From assembly GCA_964513745.1 (NCBI GenBank), contig CAZEOK010000002.1, forward strand, positions 1 through 64,000: DNA of 64,000 nt, given 5' to 3'. The translations under genes and the position numbers were made by a program. The notes under the pieces were generated by a model. That model ran no database searches. It had not been told where the DNA came from and worked only from the letters and a program-made list of their open reading frames with translations. This DNA is from DATDCY01 sp964513745. GTDB taxonomy: Bacteria; JAUVQV01; DATDCY01. Positions 26,801 through 34,363 of this stretch are shown in pieces (within the stretch, counting starts at the first letter, position 1; every line of letters begins with the position of its first letter).

Positions 26801-27144
26801 GAAAAACCGAAGTCCGAGAGCCCGCGCACCGCCTTGACTTTCGGGGCGCCGAGCAGCGTCGAGACGATCGGGTAGGTCACCTGGTCCTCGATGATGTCGG
26901 GGGAGCGGTCCCACCTGGAGTAAATGATGACCTGGGTGTCGGAGAGGTCGGGAAGAGCGTCGAGGCGGATCGTCTTGAGCAGGGTGATTGCGAACGCGAC
27001 CAGTACTAGGGTCAGGATGATGACGAGCCAGCGGTTCTCGGCGGAGAAGACGATGATGCGCGGGATGACTCCCTTGCGAACAGAGGCTGTCGCTTGGGGA
27101 TCTGGGGACGCGGGACAACCCCCGTCAACGCGTGAGGAGGTCAC
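23806..27144 (-). CDS. cusA: CusA-family Cu(I)/Ag(I) efflux RND transporter
   Basis: The inner-membrane, proton-driven pump of a tripartite CusCBA-type system; 1112 residues with twelve predicted helices and two large periplasmic loops. The three methionines that relay Cu(I)/Ag(I) in E. coli CusA (M573, M623, M672) are conserved here as M612 (LLFMPTT), M662 (PFSMMETT) and M736 (RIDMLTTG). D429 in VLVDGAIVEVEN and the Glu in LLGLDAETGVFMLL match the proton-relay positions. This argues for copper/silver rather than zinc/cobalt. An N-terminal extension of about 25 residues precedes the first helix. The GTG at 27144 overlaps the cusB stop as GTGA. Confidence 0.95.
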   Translation of the reverse strand: MTSSRVDGGCPASPDPQATASVRKGVIPRIIVFSAENRWLVIILTLVLVAFAITLLKTIRLDALPDLSDTQVIIYSRWDRSPDIIEDQVTYPIVSTLLGAPKVKAVRGLSDFGFSYIYVIFEDGTDIYWARSRVLEYLSKIQPRLPEGVRTELGPDATGVGWVFQYALVDRSGTHGLDALRSLQDWTLRYAVQAVPGVAEVASIGGFVRQYQVTVDPNRLAAYNIPLETVVAAVRDSNNEVGGRLLDFAGAEYMVRGRGYSRSVEDFGSVVVKATAAGVPVLLRDVARVEIGPELRRGVSDLDGTGDTVGGIVVMRHGENALNVIRRVKTRLEELEPSLPPGVEIVTTYDRSDLITRAIETLKHELTIEMIIVSLVILVFLWHIPSAVVPIVTIPVSVLLAFIPMFYFGVTVNIMSLAGIAISIGVLVDGAIVEVENAYNKLYHWQTEGRKGDFHAVRLAALTEVGPSVFFSLLVIAVAFLPVFALVDQEGRLFKPLAYSKNLAMGIAAVLAVTIDPALRMLFARMDPFTFKPRWLAWVATRALVGTYYSEERHPISRAIHRVYEPACRFVLRRPWAVILVSVALVAVSVPVYFKLGREFMPPLREGSLLFMPTTLPGLAVSEAQRILETQDRILKTIPEIERVFGKAGRADTSTDPAPFSMMETTVILKPESQWRSKERWYSSWAPEWFKGFLRSAWPDHLSYEELLAEIDEKLEIPGVTSRGAITMPIKARIDMLTTGIRSPVGVKIFGADLKEIERIGTGIEQALRGVQGTSSVFAERAAGGFFLDFEPRRDQLARHGLTIAQVQMAITTAIGGENVTTVIAGRERYPVNVRYPRELREDVGRLRRVLVATGGGAQIPLGQLADIRMVQGPAMLRDENGFLSGYVYVYLSGRDIGSYVDEAKAKVLAQVPLPPGYVLQWSGQYENMIRVRERMKLIIPVTLVLIFILLFLNTRSAFKTMLVMMAVPFSAIGAIWLFWLLDYNVSIAAWVGMIALLGLDAETGVFMLLFLDLSWEQARTAGRLRTVADLDEAIIHGAVKRARPKMMTVAAAFMGLLPIMWSTSAGSDVMKRIAAPMIGGLTTSFLLELLVYPAIYKVWKRRETLTGSTSR

Positions 27145-28523
27145 GGGCTTCCCGACGGCGCTGCCAAGGCCTGCTCGACCAGGGCGCGCAGGCGCGACTC
27201 GGAATCAAGCAGGAAATTCGCGCGCACCACCACCGCCTCGCCGGTCCGCACTCCGGATACCACCTCGGCCCGGCCATCCCCGCGCACGCCGAGCCTCACG
27301 AGGCGCGGCTCGAAGCGCCCCTGCCCGACGCTGACGAAGACCACCTGCCGGGTACCCGAGTCGATGACCGCGCTGTCGGGAATCGACACCCCCTCACCCG
27401 CCTCGATGGCGAATGTCACGTCGCCGAACATGCCGGGCTTGAGAACCAGGCCGGGGTTCGGGAACTCGAGGCGAACCTTGATCGTCCTGGTCTCGGGGTC
27501 CATGACCGGCAGGACGTAGGTGACTTTCCCCGCGAGTTTCAGATCGGGGTCGTAGGGCAGTGTCATGGTCGTCTCCTGCCCGACGCGGGCGGCGCGCGCC
27601 TCGAACTCGTAGAGGTCGGCTTCGACCCAGACGCGGTCCAGGTCGGTGATCGTGTAGAGCTCCATGCCGGGTTCAACCTGCTGGCCCTCGACGATCCCCT
27701 TGCTCGTCACAAAGCCGCTCGCGGGTGCCGTGAGCGTGACCGTGCGCCGCGGTTTGCCGTCGCGCTCTATCGCGTCGATCACCGCTTCAGGGACATCGAA
27801 GAGCGCCAGCCGGCGGCGCGCGGCGTCGACGATCCCGAGCGCGTCCTCGCGCGTGGCCCGCTCGCCCGCCTCGGCTATCCGCGAGGCGCTGCGGATGGCG
27901 CCGAGGAGTTCCTCCTGCGTGGCGAGGATTTCGGGCGCGTACAGGTCGAGCAGCGGGCTCCCCTTGCGGACGTGTTGGCCCGAGAAGTTCACGTGGAGCT
28001 TCTCGACATAGCCGCCGACCTTTGTGTGCGCATGGCGCACGCCGGTCTCGTCGGGGACGACGCGCCCGACAGTCCTCACGGTGCGATGCACGCGTTCGCT
28101 GGTCGCAACGGCAGTCTGGACCCCCGCGAGTGCGATCCCGCGACCCGCGAGGGTGACACCCGCGAGACCTTCGACCTGCGGGGGGGCGGAATCGTCGGCG
28201 AAGAAGCCTTCGGTCTCCTCGACGATGCTTTTTGGTTTCTCCGGCGCACCCCCGGCGTCCGCATAGACCGGGAGGTAGTCCATCCCCATCTCGTCCTTTG
28301 CCGGGATCGGCGACGTGATCGCAGGGTTCATCGGATTGCGGTAGAAGAGAAGCTTGCGGCCTCCCCCGGCCGTGCCACCGGCAGCTGGCCCTCCGTCCCC
28401 CGGGTGAGTGAGCCAGCCGAGCTTCCATGCAACTCCGCTGGCGAGCGCGAGCGTCAGCAGGGCGGTCGTCGCGATCGTCGCCAGGCGGGTCGCCCCGCAT
28501 TGCGCAACCTGTAGCTCTGTCAT
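27141..28523 (-). CDS. cusB: CusB-type periplasmic adaptor with heavy-metal-binding domain
   Basis: The membrane-fusion protein that links CusA to the outer-membrane channel. The 460-residue protein has an N-terminal membrane anchor (about 14-34), then a heavy-metal-binding domain at about 58-87 (FYRNPMNPAIT...KDEMGMDYLPVY) that can pick up metal. The barrel-sandwich and lipoyl parts (VGGYVEKLHVNFSGQHVRKGSPLL), helical hairpin (about 215-265), beta-barrel and membrane-proximal domains follow. The ATG at 28523 has AAGGAGAGAGGG upstream. The 149-base space back to the TolC gene contains repeat copy C. It overlaps cusA by GTGA. Confidence 0.94.
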   Translation of the reverse strand: MTELQVAQCGATRLATIATTALLTLALASGVAWKLGWLTHPGDGGPAAGGTAGGGRKLLFYRNPMNPAITSPIPAKDEMGMDYLPVYADAGGAPEKPKSIVEETEGFFADDSAPPQVEGLAGVTLAGRGIALAGVQTAVATSERVHRTVRTVGRVVPDETGVRHAHTKVGGYVEKLHVNFSGQHVRKGSPLLDLYAPEILATQEELLGAIRSASRIAEAGERATREDALGIVDAARRRLALFDVPEAVIDAIERDGKPRRTVTLTAPASGFVTSKGIVEGQQVEPGMELYTITDLDRVWVEADLYEFEARAARVGQETTMTLPYDPDLKLAGKVTYVLPVMDPETRTIKVRLEFPNPGLVLKPGMFGDVTFAIEAGEGVSIPDSAVIDSGTRQVVFVSVGQGRFEPRLVRLGVRGDGRAEVVSGVRTGEAVVVRANFLLDSESRLRALVEQALAAPSGSP

Positions 28524-28561
28524 CCCTCTCTCCTTGAGCCTCGCGTCTGCGTGCGGGCTAT

Positions 28562-28605
28562 GGGGTCCTGACGCTGCGGACCTCCCCGCCGCGCCATCCC
28601 TCCGC
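28562..28605 (+). repeat. Dispersed intergenic repeat, copy C
   Basis: The first 24 bases (28562-28585) are identical to the reverse complement of 22155-22178. The next 20 resemble the second part of copy B at 17 of 20 positions, as if the 35 bases between the two ACCTCC motifs of copy B had been deleted. It lies between the TolC-like gene and cusB. Confidence 0.6.
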
Positions 28606-28672
28606 CCAGCGGCTGCTCCATGGCTGCGCGCTCCCGTCTCGGGTGCTGTTCGAATCAACCCAGATCTCTGGC

Positions 28673-31402
28673 TCACTTGATGACCTGTGCAGCCGTCAGT
28701 GGTGCGCCGATCGTCATCTCCAGCGCTGCCAGGGCCTGCCCGGCGTCAGCGTGCCGGCGTGCCGCGGCGAGCTCGCTCTCGCGCGCGACACGGGCGGACT
28801 CGAGTGCCTCCGCCAGGGTCGCCCTGCCGGCGCGATAGGAACGCTCCATCGTCTCGCCGGCAAGACGGGTCAATTCGACGACTCGCTCCGACCAGAGCCG
28901 CTCCTCGCGCCGGGCGCGGTCGCTGGCGAACCAGGCCTCGCGCACCCGGGTGACGGTCGACTCCTCCTCGGCCCTGATCTCCTCGCGAAGCGCCGCGAGT
29001 CGCTGCCGCGTCTCGCGGACGTACCCGGCGTTCCTGCCCGAGAACGCGCGCACCGGTGTCCCCTCCCCTGCTGCCGCGGGCACCGCGACGGGAAACGGCT
29101 CGGACATCGCCATCGTCCCGTCCTTGAGCAGTGGCTGATTCTCGAAGAGCGAAAGATCGAGCGCGAACCCGGGGACCACCTCGCGCTCCGCCATCTGGAG
29201 CATGCGCTCCATCCGCTCCGCCATGGCGCGCATCCTGCGCAGCTCCTGACGTCTCTCGAGCGCCAGGACGACGAGCGCCGCGGGGTCGCCGGCCGCGGCG
29301 ATCGGCTCCGCACCGCGGGGACGCCCGATCACGGCAGCGCGCGGCAGGGCGAGCAGCGAGCGCAGCCCGGTCTCGATGACGATGCGCTCTTCGGCGGCCG
29401 TCGCCAGCTCGGTCAGGTTCTTCTCCTGCTCGACCTGCACCAGCGCGACATCCGCGAGAAATCCCTTCCCTGACTCGTATCCGGCGCGCACCGCCTGCAC
29501 GGACTCTTTCAGGAGCCCCCGGATCTCCCCGAGCAGCCCCACCGCACGGTGCGCATAATCGAGACCCCAGTAGAGGCGCCTCGCTTCTCCCAGGGCGTCG
29601 CGTCTCGCGCGCTCCAAGTCCTCGCGCGCGGCCTTCACCTCCTGCGTGACGATCTCTCCCTTGAGCGCGAGCATCCCCGGGAAGGGGAAGCGGGCGCCGG
29701 TGCCCTCGGGCATGCCGCCGACGGGCGTCATCAGCGACCCGGTCGCCGAAGCGAACTGGCGGAGGACGTCGTCGAGCGCCGCGACCTGCCCGTACTGCTC
29801 GAGCGTGGCGCGCAGGGTACGCTCCGCGGCGAGCACCATCGGGCTGCGGGTGACCGCGAGGAGCTCCACGTCGGCGAGAGAAACTTCAGGGAAAAGTGCC
29901 TCGGACGCGACGGCACCGTCGTCCGTGGGCACGCCGAAGGCTGCCAGCCGGACGGCGTCGGGCACGAAAACGCGCGCGGCGCCGGGCGCATCACCCGAGA
30001 GCGAGGCCTGTGCGGCTTCGATGCGCTCGAGTGCGGCGCTCCAGTCCGCCTCGGCGGCACGCACCGCCCTCGCGGATTCCCCCGCGGCGGGCGCTGCCGT
30101 CAGCGGCCGCTCCGCCAGGGCCTCGAGTCGTGCAAGGTACTTCTCGCGGTCGGCGCCGGCCCGGGCAAGCGCAAGCTGGAACGTGTACCAGAGCGTGCCG
30201 GCTTCGACGAAATCAGCGAAACTCCCCTGCCCGGCGCGATACCAGGTCTCGGCGAGCTCGAGAGAAGCGACTGCCTGGGGAAGTAACATGTCGCGGTAAA
30301 GACCGATGAGACGCTCGGCGTTGCGCAGCCGGAAGCAGGCTTCGCGAACCTCGGCCCGCGCCTCGAGAGCCGCCTCCTGCTCCATGGCTGCGGCGCGGGC
30401 TTCCCCGGCACCGGCTTCGGCGCGACGCGCGGCATTCTTGCCGAAGAATACCGGCAGGCTCAGCCCGAGCTGGAATTGCCAGCGGCTGGTCGCCTCCATC
30501 TCCTCGAGCGAGTTCTCCTGCATGTACCCGGCGCCGAGCATGATCTCGGGAAGGGCCTCGAAGCCTGCGACGCGCCGCTCGGCCCGCGCCTTCTCCACCT
30601 CCTGCCGCGCCATCCGAACCTCCTGCCGGCCGGATGCCGCGGCCTCCTCGATCTCCGCAAGACCCGCCACCAGAAGCCTCCCGGAACCAAGGTCGATCGG
30701 CCCGACGATGGCTCCGGTCGGGCGTCCGAGAAGGCTGTTGAGCCGGGCCACCTCGGTCATCTCGAGCTCGGCGAGCAGCTGCTCGTCGAAGACGGCCTGC
30801 GACTGCTGCGCCTGGGCCCGCAGGGAGTCGAAGAGGCCCGTTCGGTCTCTGGCGTACCCCGCCTCACCCGCGGCGCGCAGACGGCCGAGGAGCTCACGGT
30901 TTCCGGCCGCTACCGCACGCGCCCTGCGGAGATAGTCGATCTCGACAGCCGATTCGCGCACCCTGAGCGTCACGTCCCGCCTGGCGCGTTCCAGCCCGAT
31001 GCGCGTTATCGTCTCTTCGGCATCAAGCGCCAGTGCGGCGGCGCTGAGCTTCCCCGGGAAAGGGATTCCCTGCTCGAGCATCAGTTCCCACGTCTCCTGC
31101 TTGCGCTCGGATGCTTTCCGGGGCCACCAGGTCGCGGTAAGCGCGGGATCAGGGTATGAGCGGGCTATCCCGGATCGGGCCTTCGCCGCGTCAACAGCGG
31201 CTCGGGCCGCGCGGATGCCGGGGTTGGAATCCAGTGCGAACTGGACTATTTCGGCAATGCTGGCCCCGCCCGCTGCAACGGCGGCGGCCGCATCGGGTGG
31301 AGGGACGCCCTCACCGCGCGCTGCCGGGCACGCGAGGAACAACTCCATCAAAGCAGTGCACACAACGATCCGGGCACGCAGCAATGTGAAAATACCCGCC
31401 AT
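28673..31402 (-). CDS. Double-length TolC/CusC outer-membrane factor (two protomers in tandem)
   Basis: TolC-type channels are trimers whose subunits hold two OEP repeats in about 450 residues. This chain is 909 residues and shows four: OEP1 (about 48-230), OEP2 (246-430), then after a linker of about 75 residues OEP3 (506-695) and OEP4 (705-900). OEP1 and OEP3 share the PFPGxL turn (PFPGKL at 114-119, PFPGML at 573-578). OEP2 and OEP4 share ETWYRAGQGSFADFVEA versus ERSYRAGRATLAEALES. Long coiled-coil helices rich in Ala/Glu/Arg fill all four. A hydrophobic N-terminus to AARGE acts as signal sequence. It is the first gene of the Cus operon. The start at 31402 fits the promoter six bases upstream; ATG 31420 would precede the likely transcript start. 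Confidence 0.9.
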   Translation of the reverse strand: MAGIFTLLRARIVVCTALMELFLACPAARGEGVPPPDAAAAVAAGGASIAEIVQFALDSNPGIRAARAAVDAAKARSGIARSYPDPALTATWWPRKASERKQETWELMLEQGIPFPGKLSAAALALDAEETITRIGLERARRDVTLRVRESAVEIDYLRRARAVAAGNRELLGRLRAAGEAGYARDRTGLFDSLRAQAQQSQAVFDEQLLAELEMTEVARLNSLLGRPTGAIVGPIDLGSGRLLVAGLAEIEEAAASGRQEVRMARQEVEKARAERRVAGFEALPEIMLGAGYMQENSLEEMEATSRWQFQLGLSLPVFFGKNAARRAEAGAGEARAAAMEQEAALEARAEVREACFRLRNAERLIGLYRDMLLPQAVASLELAETWYRAGQGSFADFVEAGTLWYTFQLALARAGADREKYLARLEALAERPLTAAPAAGESARAVRAAEADWSAALERIEAAQASLSGDAPGAARVFVPDAVRLAAFGVPTDDGAVASEALFPEVSLADVELLAVTRSPMVLAAERTLRATLEQYGQVAALDDVLRQFASATGSLMTPVGGMPEGTGARFPFPGMLALKGEIVTQEVKAAREDLERARRDALGEARRLYWGLDYAHRAVGLLGEIRGLLKESVQAVRAGYESGKGFLADVALVQVEQEKNLTELATAAEERIVIETGLRSLLALPRAAVIGRPRGAEPIAAAGDPAALVVLALERRQELRRMRAMAERMERMLQMAEREVVPGFALDLSLFENQPLLKDGTMAMSEPFPVAVPAAAGEGTPVRAFSGRNAGYVRETRQRLAALREEIRAEEESTVTRVREAWFASDRARREERLWSERVVELTRLAGETMERSYRAGRATLAEALESARVARESELAAARRHADAGQALAALEMTIGAPLTAAQVIK

Positions 31403-31408
31403 TCCATA

Positions 31409-31438
31409 ATCATATAGCATTGATGGGAAAATTGTGAA
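31409..31438 (-). promoter_or_regulatory. Promoter of the Cus operon
   Basis: On the minus strand TTCACA (31433-31438), an 18-base spacer and TATGAT (31409-31414) end six bases before the ATG at 31402. A transcript from here would be leaderless or nearly so. I found no obvious CueR- or CusR-type dyad in the spacer. Confidence 0.5.
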
Positions 31439-31501
31439 TTGGTTCCTTGTCGGTGAGGAAACGCGCCGGCGGTCGCTTCTGTGCCTCCAGGATGATCGAG
31501 G

Positions 31502-32098
31502 CTAGTTAGTTTTTCGCATCCGGGACTCCTTCCCCTCGAGCAGGCGGCGTACATTGCCCCGGTGCTTGTAGAGCACGAAAAGCGCCGCCATCCAGAAAAA
31601 CACGGTTATCGACCCATCGGCACGCGCCAGCGCCGAACCCAGCGGTAGTGCGAAAGATGCGACTATCGAGGCCAGGGACACAAAACCGCTGCCGAGGAAA
31701 ACGCCGATCCAGACGACACCAAAGGTCACCGCCGCCGGCCAGCAGAGCACCAGCGCCACGGTGATGGTCGAGGCGACGCCTTTGCCGCCGCGGAACTTCA
31801 AAAAGGGGGAATAGCAGTGGCCGACGATCACCGCCGCTGCGGTCGCGACCTGCCACAGCGCTGGTGCTCCGTCAATCCTCGCCGCCAGAACCGGCAACAG
31901 ACTTTTGAGGACGTCACCCACGGCAGCCAAGATGCCAGCGGTGCGACCGGCGACGCGGAAGACGTTGGTGGCGCCAACGTTCCCGCTCCCCTCCTCGCGG
32001 ACATCCTTGCCGGCGATGAGTCGGGCGGCAAGATAGCTGCACGGAATTGACCCGGATAAAAAGCCGAGACCGGCAAAATAACCGCCAGGAAGCATCAT
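31502..32098 (-). CDS. plsY: Acyl-phosphate:glycerol-3-phosphate acyltransferase PlsY
   Basis: PlsY transfers an acyl chain from acyl-phosphate to glycerol 3-phosphate, starting phospholipid synthesis. The 198-residue membrane protein has about five to seven helices and the conserved loops SGSIPCSYL, GSGNVGATNVFR and GHCYSPFLKFRGGKGVAS. The GpsA product from this window is its acceptor substrate. Two consecutive ATGs begin the gene, three bases after the UPF0280 stop, so translation is probably coupled. PlsX is not in the window. The 99-base gap to the Cus promoter shows only a short TTCCT...AGGAA stem. Confidence 0.96.
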   Translation of the reverse strand: MMLPGGYFAGLGFLSGSIPCSYLAARLIAGKDVREEGSGNVGATNVFRVAGRTAGILAAVGDVLKSLLPVLAARIDGAPALWQVATAAAVIVGHCYSPFLKFRGGKGVASTITVALVLCWPAAVTFGVVWIGVFLGSGFVSLASIVASFALPLGSALARADGSITVFFWMAALFVLYKHRGNVRRLLEGKESRMRKTN

Positions 32099-32101
32099 GT
32101 T

Positions 32102-32836
32102 CTAGAGTCCCGCCAACTCCACGTCGCCCCAGGCCCCGACCTGCCCGTCGCGGATCACCACGACGCCGAGCACCCCGGGAATTTCCCGGGCAGCCGACAG
32201 CCCGCGCTGAACACCCATCCTCCCGCGGACCCGGTTTCCAACGGCCGTCGCCGCTGCATCGGCGAGCGCCGAGGAACGGGCGATCACGGTTGTCGCAGCC
32301 GAGTCCCCCAGGCTCAGAGAGTGACCGATGCGCCCGGATGAGGTGCAGATGCCGATGGGAGTGCTTTCAGGCCTGATTCGCAGGCCGAGGGATCGGTGGG
32401 GTGACTTCTCCCCTGAGAAAATCCCGACGATGCGCTCCCGGGTGGTTGCGACATAGAGGTCCCCGCCATTCTCCAGAATGAGCTCCCGCACCGCAACGTC
32501 GATCCCGGCGGCAACCGCGTCGCACATTGCGCCCGCGACCGCGGCCATCGGCCCCACGCCAGCTGCCGCGCCTGCCGCTGCCATGGATTTGACGATACCC
32601 GGTGCTGCTTCGGAAACCTCAACCGGCAGCAGGGAACCTTTGAAATGCGGATCGGCCAGCAGGTATCGCTCCAGACGGTCCCTCTGCGTAAGGACGATGT
32701 CACGAACCAAATCGCCGATTTCGCGTTCGGAAAGCACCAGCATGTCGGTTTCCTTAATAGAGATCTGACTATGGATCAAATCGGTTGCCGCAATCCTGCT
32801 TCTGTACAGATTCCGGTCCCGCGGATCGATCTTCAT
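32102..32836 (-). CDS. UPF0280 family protein (ApbE-like)
   Basis: The 244-residue protein matches the UPF0280 family: MAAAGAAAGVGPMAAVAGAMCDAVA, LILENGGDLYV, GICTSSGRIGHSLSLGDSAATTVIA and a C-terminal GVLGVVVIRDGQVGAWGDVEL. The fold is related to ApbE flavin transferases, but the family's reaction is unknown. ApbE attaches FMN to membrane proteins using GTSS/GDS-like and metal motifs similar to those here. The ATG at 32836 has no good Shine-Dalgarno. The AT-rich island upstream presumably holds its promoter. plsY follows after two bases plus the start. Confidence 0.88.
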   Translation of the reverse strand: MKIDPRDRNLYRSRIAATDLIHSQISIKETDMLVLSEREIGDLVRDIVLTQRDRLERYLLADPHFKGSLLPVEVSEAAPGIVKSMAAAGAAAGVGPMAAVAGAMCDAVAAGIDVAVRELILENGGDLYVATTRERIVGIFSGEKSPHRSLGLRIRPESTPIGICTSSGRIGHSLSLGDSAATTVIARSSALADAAATAVGNRVRGRMGVQRGLSAAREIPGVLGVVVIRDGQVGAWGDVELAGL

Positions 32837-32996
32837 GGAAAACTCACGTTAATTGAGTGGTTATGAAACGTTTTCACAGCGACTGTTGATAAGGTGTTGG
32901 CAAATATGTGTATTTCTTGGGGCACGATGCGAAATAAAAGCGCCGAAACCGCAATGCTCATATTTTGTGCATATTATTGTATTATATATCAACATG
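32837..32996. other. AT-rich intergenic island with DnaA-box-like sequences
   Basis: GC content is about 37 percent by hand count in a window otherwise mostly above 60 percent. It contains TGTTGATAA (32884-32892) and TGTGCATAT (32966-32974), each one mismatch from the DnaA-box complement TGTGNATAA, and TGTGTATTT (32907-32915) with two mismatches, all in the same orientation. A TATTATTGTATTATATATC run adjoins the last of these. It separates radA from UPF0280 on the same strand and probably includes the UPF0280 promoter. No gene is visible. Confidence 0.45.
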
Positions 32997-34361
32997 TTAC
33001 AGGATCAGCTGATCAATGGCCTCTGCGAGGGTCGCAACCCCTCTTAGGCTTATTTCCCGTTCCATTCCGGCGACTCTGGAAAGATTTGCTTTGGGCAGAA
33101 GGCAGCAGCGAAAGCCCATTTTTGCAGCCTCTTTTATGCGAACCTCGGGATTGGATACACCGCGGACCTCGCCGGTCAACCCGACCTCGCCGAAGACAAC
33201 CGTTCCCGGATCAACGATGGCGCTGCAAAAACTCGACCGCACCGCGAGTGCGATTGCCAGATCGGTCGCCGGTTCGACCACGCGGATTCCTCCGGCGAGG
33301 TTGAGATAGACGTCCTGATCCGCAAGCATGAGTCCGAGCTTCTTTTCGAGGATGGCGATCAGCATCGCCAGGCGCCCCGCGTCCGCGCCGCTGCAACCGC
33401 GCTTGGGCGCGGCGAAGGCACTCTGGGCGCACAGTGCCTGGACTTCCACCAGGAAGGGGCGCGTCCCCTCGAGCGCCGCCGTGACGACGCTGCCCGCGAG
33501 CTCCCCGCGTTCCTCGCGCAAGAAAAGCCGCGAGGGATTGGCGACTTCGCGCAGGCCGCCGTCTCCCATCTCGAACACGCCGATCTCGTTCGTGGAGCCG
33601 AAACGATTCTTCACGGCGCGCAGGATCCGAAAATCGCGGGTGTTCTCCCCTTCAAAGTACAGAACCGTGTCGACCATGTGCTCGAGGACACGCGGCCCGG
33701 CAAGAGAGCCGTCCTTGGTGACGTGCCCCACGAGGAAGACCGGGATCTCGAGGCGCTTGGCAACGGCGATGAGCTGGGCGGCGACCTCGCGCACCTGGCT
33801 GACGCTGCCCGCCGTCGACTCGAGCACAGCGGTCGTGACCGTCTGGATGGAGTCGACCACGACCGCAAGCGGTCGCATCCGGCGGATTTCGGCGATAACC
33901 GGCTCGAGCGAGTTCTGGGCGAACACTACCAGCCGGTCCGTGGCCAGGCCGATGCGATCGGCCCGCAACTTGATCTGTCGCGGCGACTCCTCCCCCGAAC
34001 AGTAGAGGACCTGCTCCGGGCGCCCTGCTGCCAGCCTTCCGAGATATTCGAGCAGGAGCGTCGTCTTGCCGATCCCCGGGTCACCGCCGAGCAGGACAAC
34101 GCTTCCGGGCACCAGACCGCCACCGAGGACCCGGTCGAGCTCGGCGCTGCCGGTGGCGATGCGCGGCGCGTCATCCGCGGCAATGCTGTCCAGTGGCAGG
34201 GGCGCCGCTAGGGGATCCCCGGCCGCCCGCGCTGAGGACGCACCGCCACGAAAGGCCTCCTCGACCAGGCTGTTCCAGGAACCGCAATCGGGGCAGCGCC
34301 CCAGCCATTTCGGCGAGACGAAGCCACAGCCCTGGCAGAGGTAGCGGCTCTTCTCGCCCAC
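32997..34361 (-). CDS. radA: DNA repair protein RadA
   Basis: RadA is a RecA-like helicase that drives branch migration in recombination and repair. The 454 residues show the N-terminal zinc finger (CQGCG...CPDCG), Walker A GDPGIGKTT, the RadA-specific KNRFGSTNEIGVFEM motif, and the C-terminal Lon-like domain (LADQDVYLNLAGGIRV...PGTVVFGEVGLTGEVRGV). The GTG at 34361 follows the mlaD stop by two bases. RadA closes a run of genes reading rplI-dnaB-alr-mlaE-mlaF-mlaD-radA. Confidence 0.96.
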   Translation of the reverse strand: MGEKSRYLCQGCGFVSPKWLGRCPDCGSWNSLVEEAFRGGASSARAAGDPLAAPLPLDSIAADDAPRIATGSAELDRVLGGGLVPGSVVLLGGDPGIGKTTLLLEYLGRLAAGRPEQVLYCSGEESPRQIKLRADRIGLATDRLVVFAQNSLEPVIAEIRRMRPLAVVVDSIQTVTTAVLESTAGSVSQVREVAAQLIAVAKRLEIPVFLVGHVTKDGSLAGPRVLEHMVDTVLYFEGENTRDFRILRAVKNRFGSTNEIGVFEMGDGGLREVANPSRLFLREERGELAGSVVTAALEGTRPFLVEVQALCAQSAFAAPKRGCSGADAGRLAMLIAILEKKLGLMLADQDVYLNLAGGIRVVEPATDLAIALAVRSSFCSAIVDPGTVVFGEVGLTGEVRGVSNPEVRIKEAAKMGFRCCLLPKANLSRVAGMEREISLRGVATLAEAIDQLIL

Positions 34362-34363
34362 GC

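Noticed and set aside
22155..28585. Invertible DNA switch for the Cus operon based on the 24-base inverted repeat
   Set aside because: No recombinase gene is nearby and the repeat has no crossover-site structure. The repeat itself is reported, but a programmed switch is not supported.
32853..33047. A small plus-strand frame of 64 codons across the AT-rich island
   Set aside because: It overlaps the end of radA, has no ribosome site and no family resemblance.
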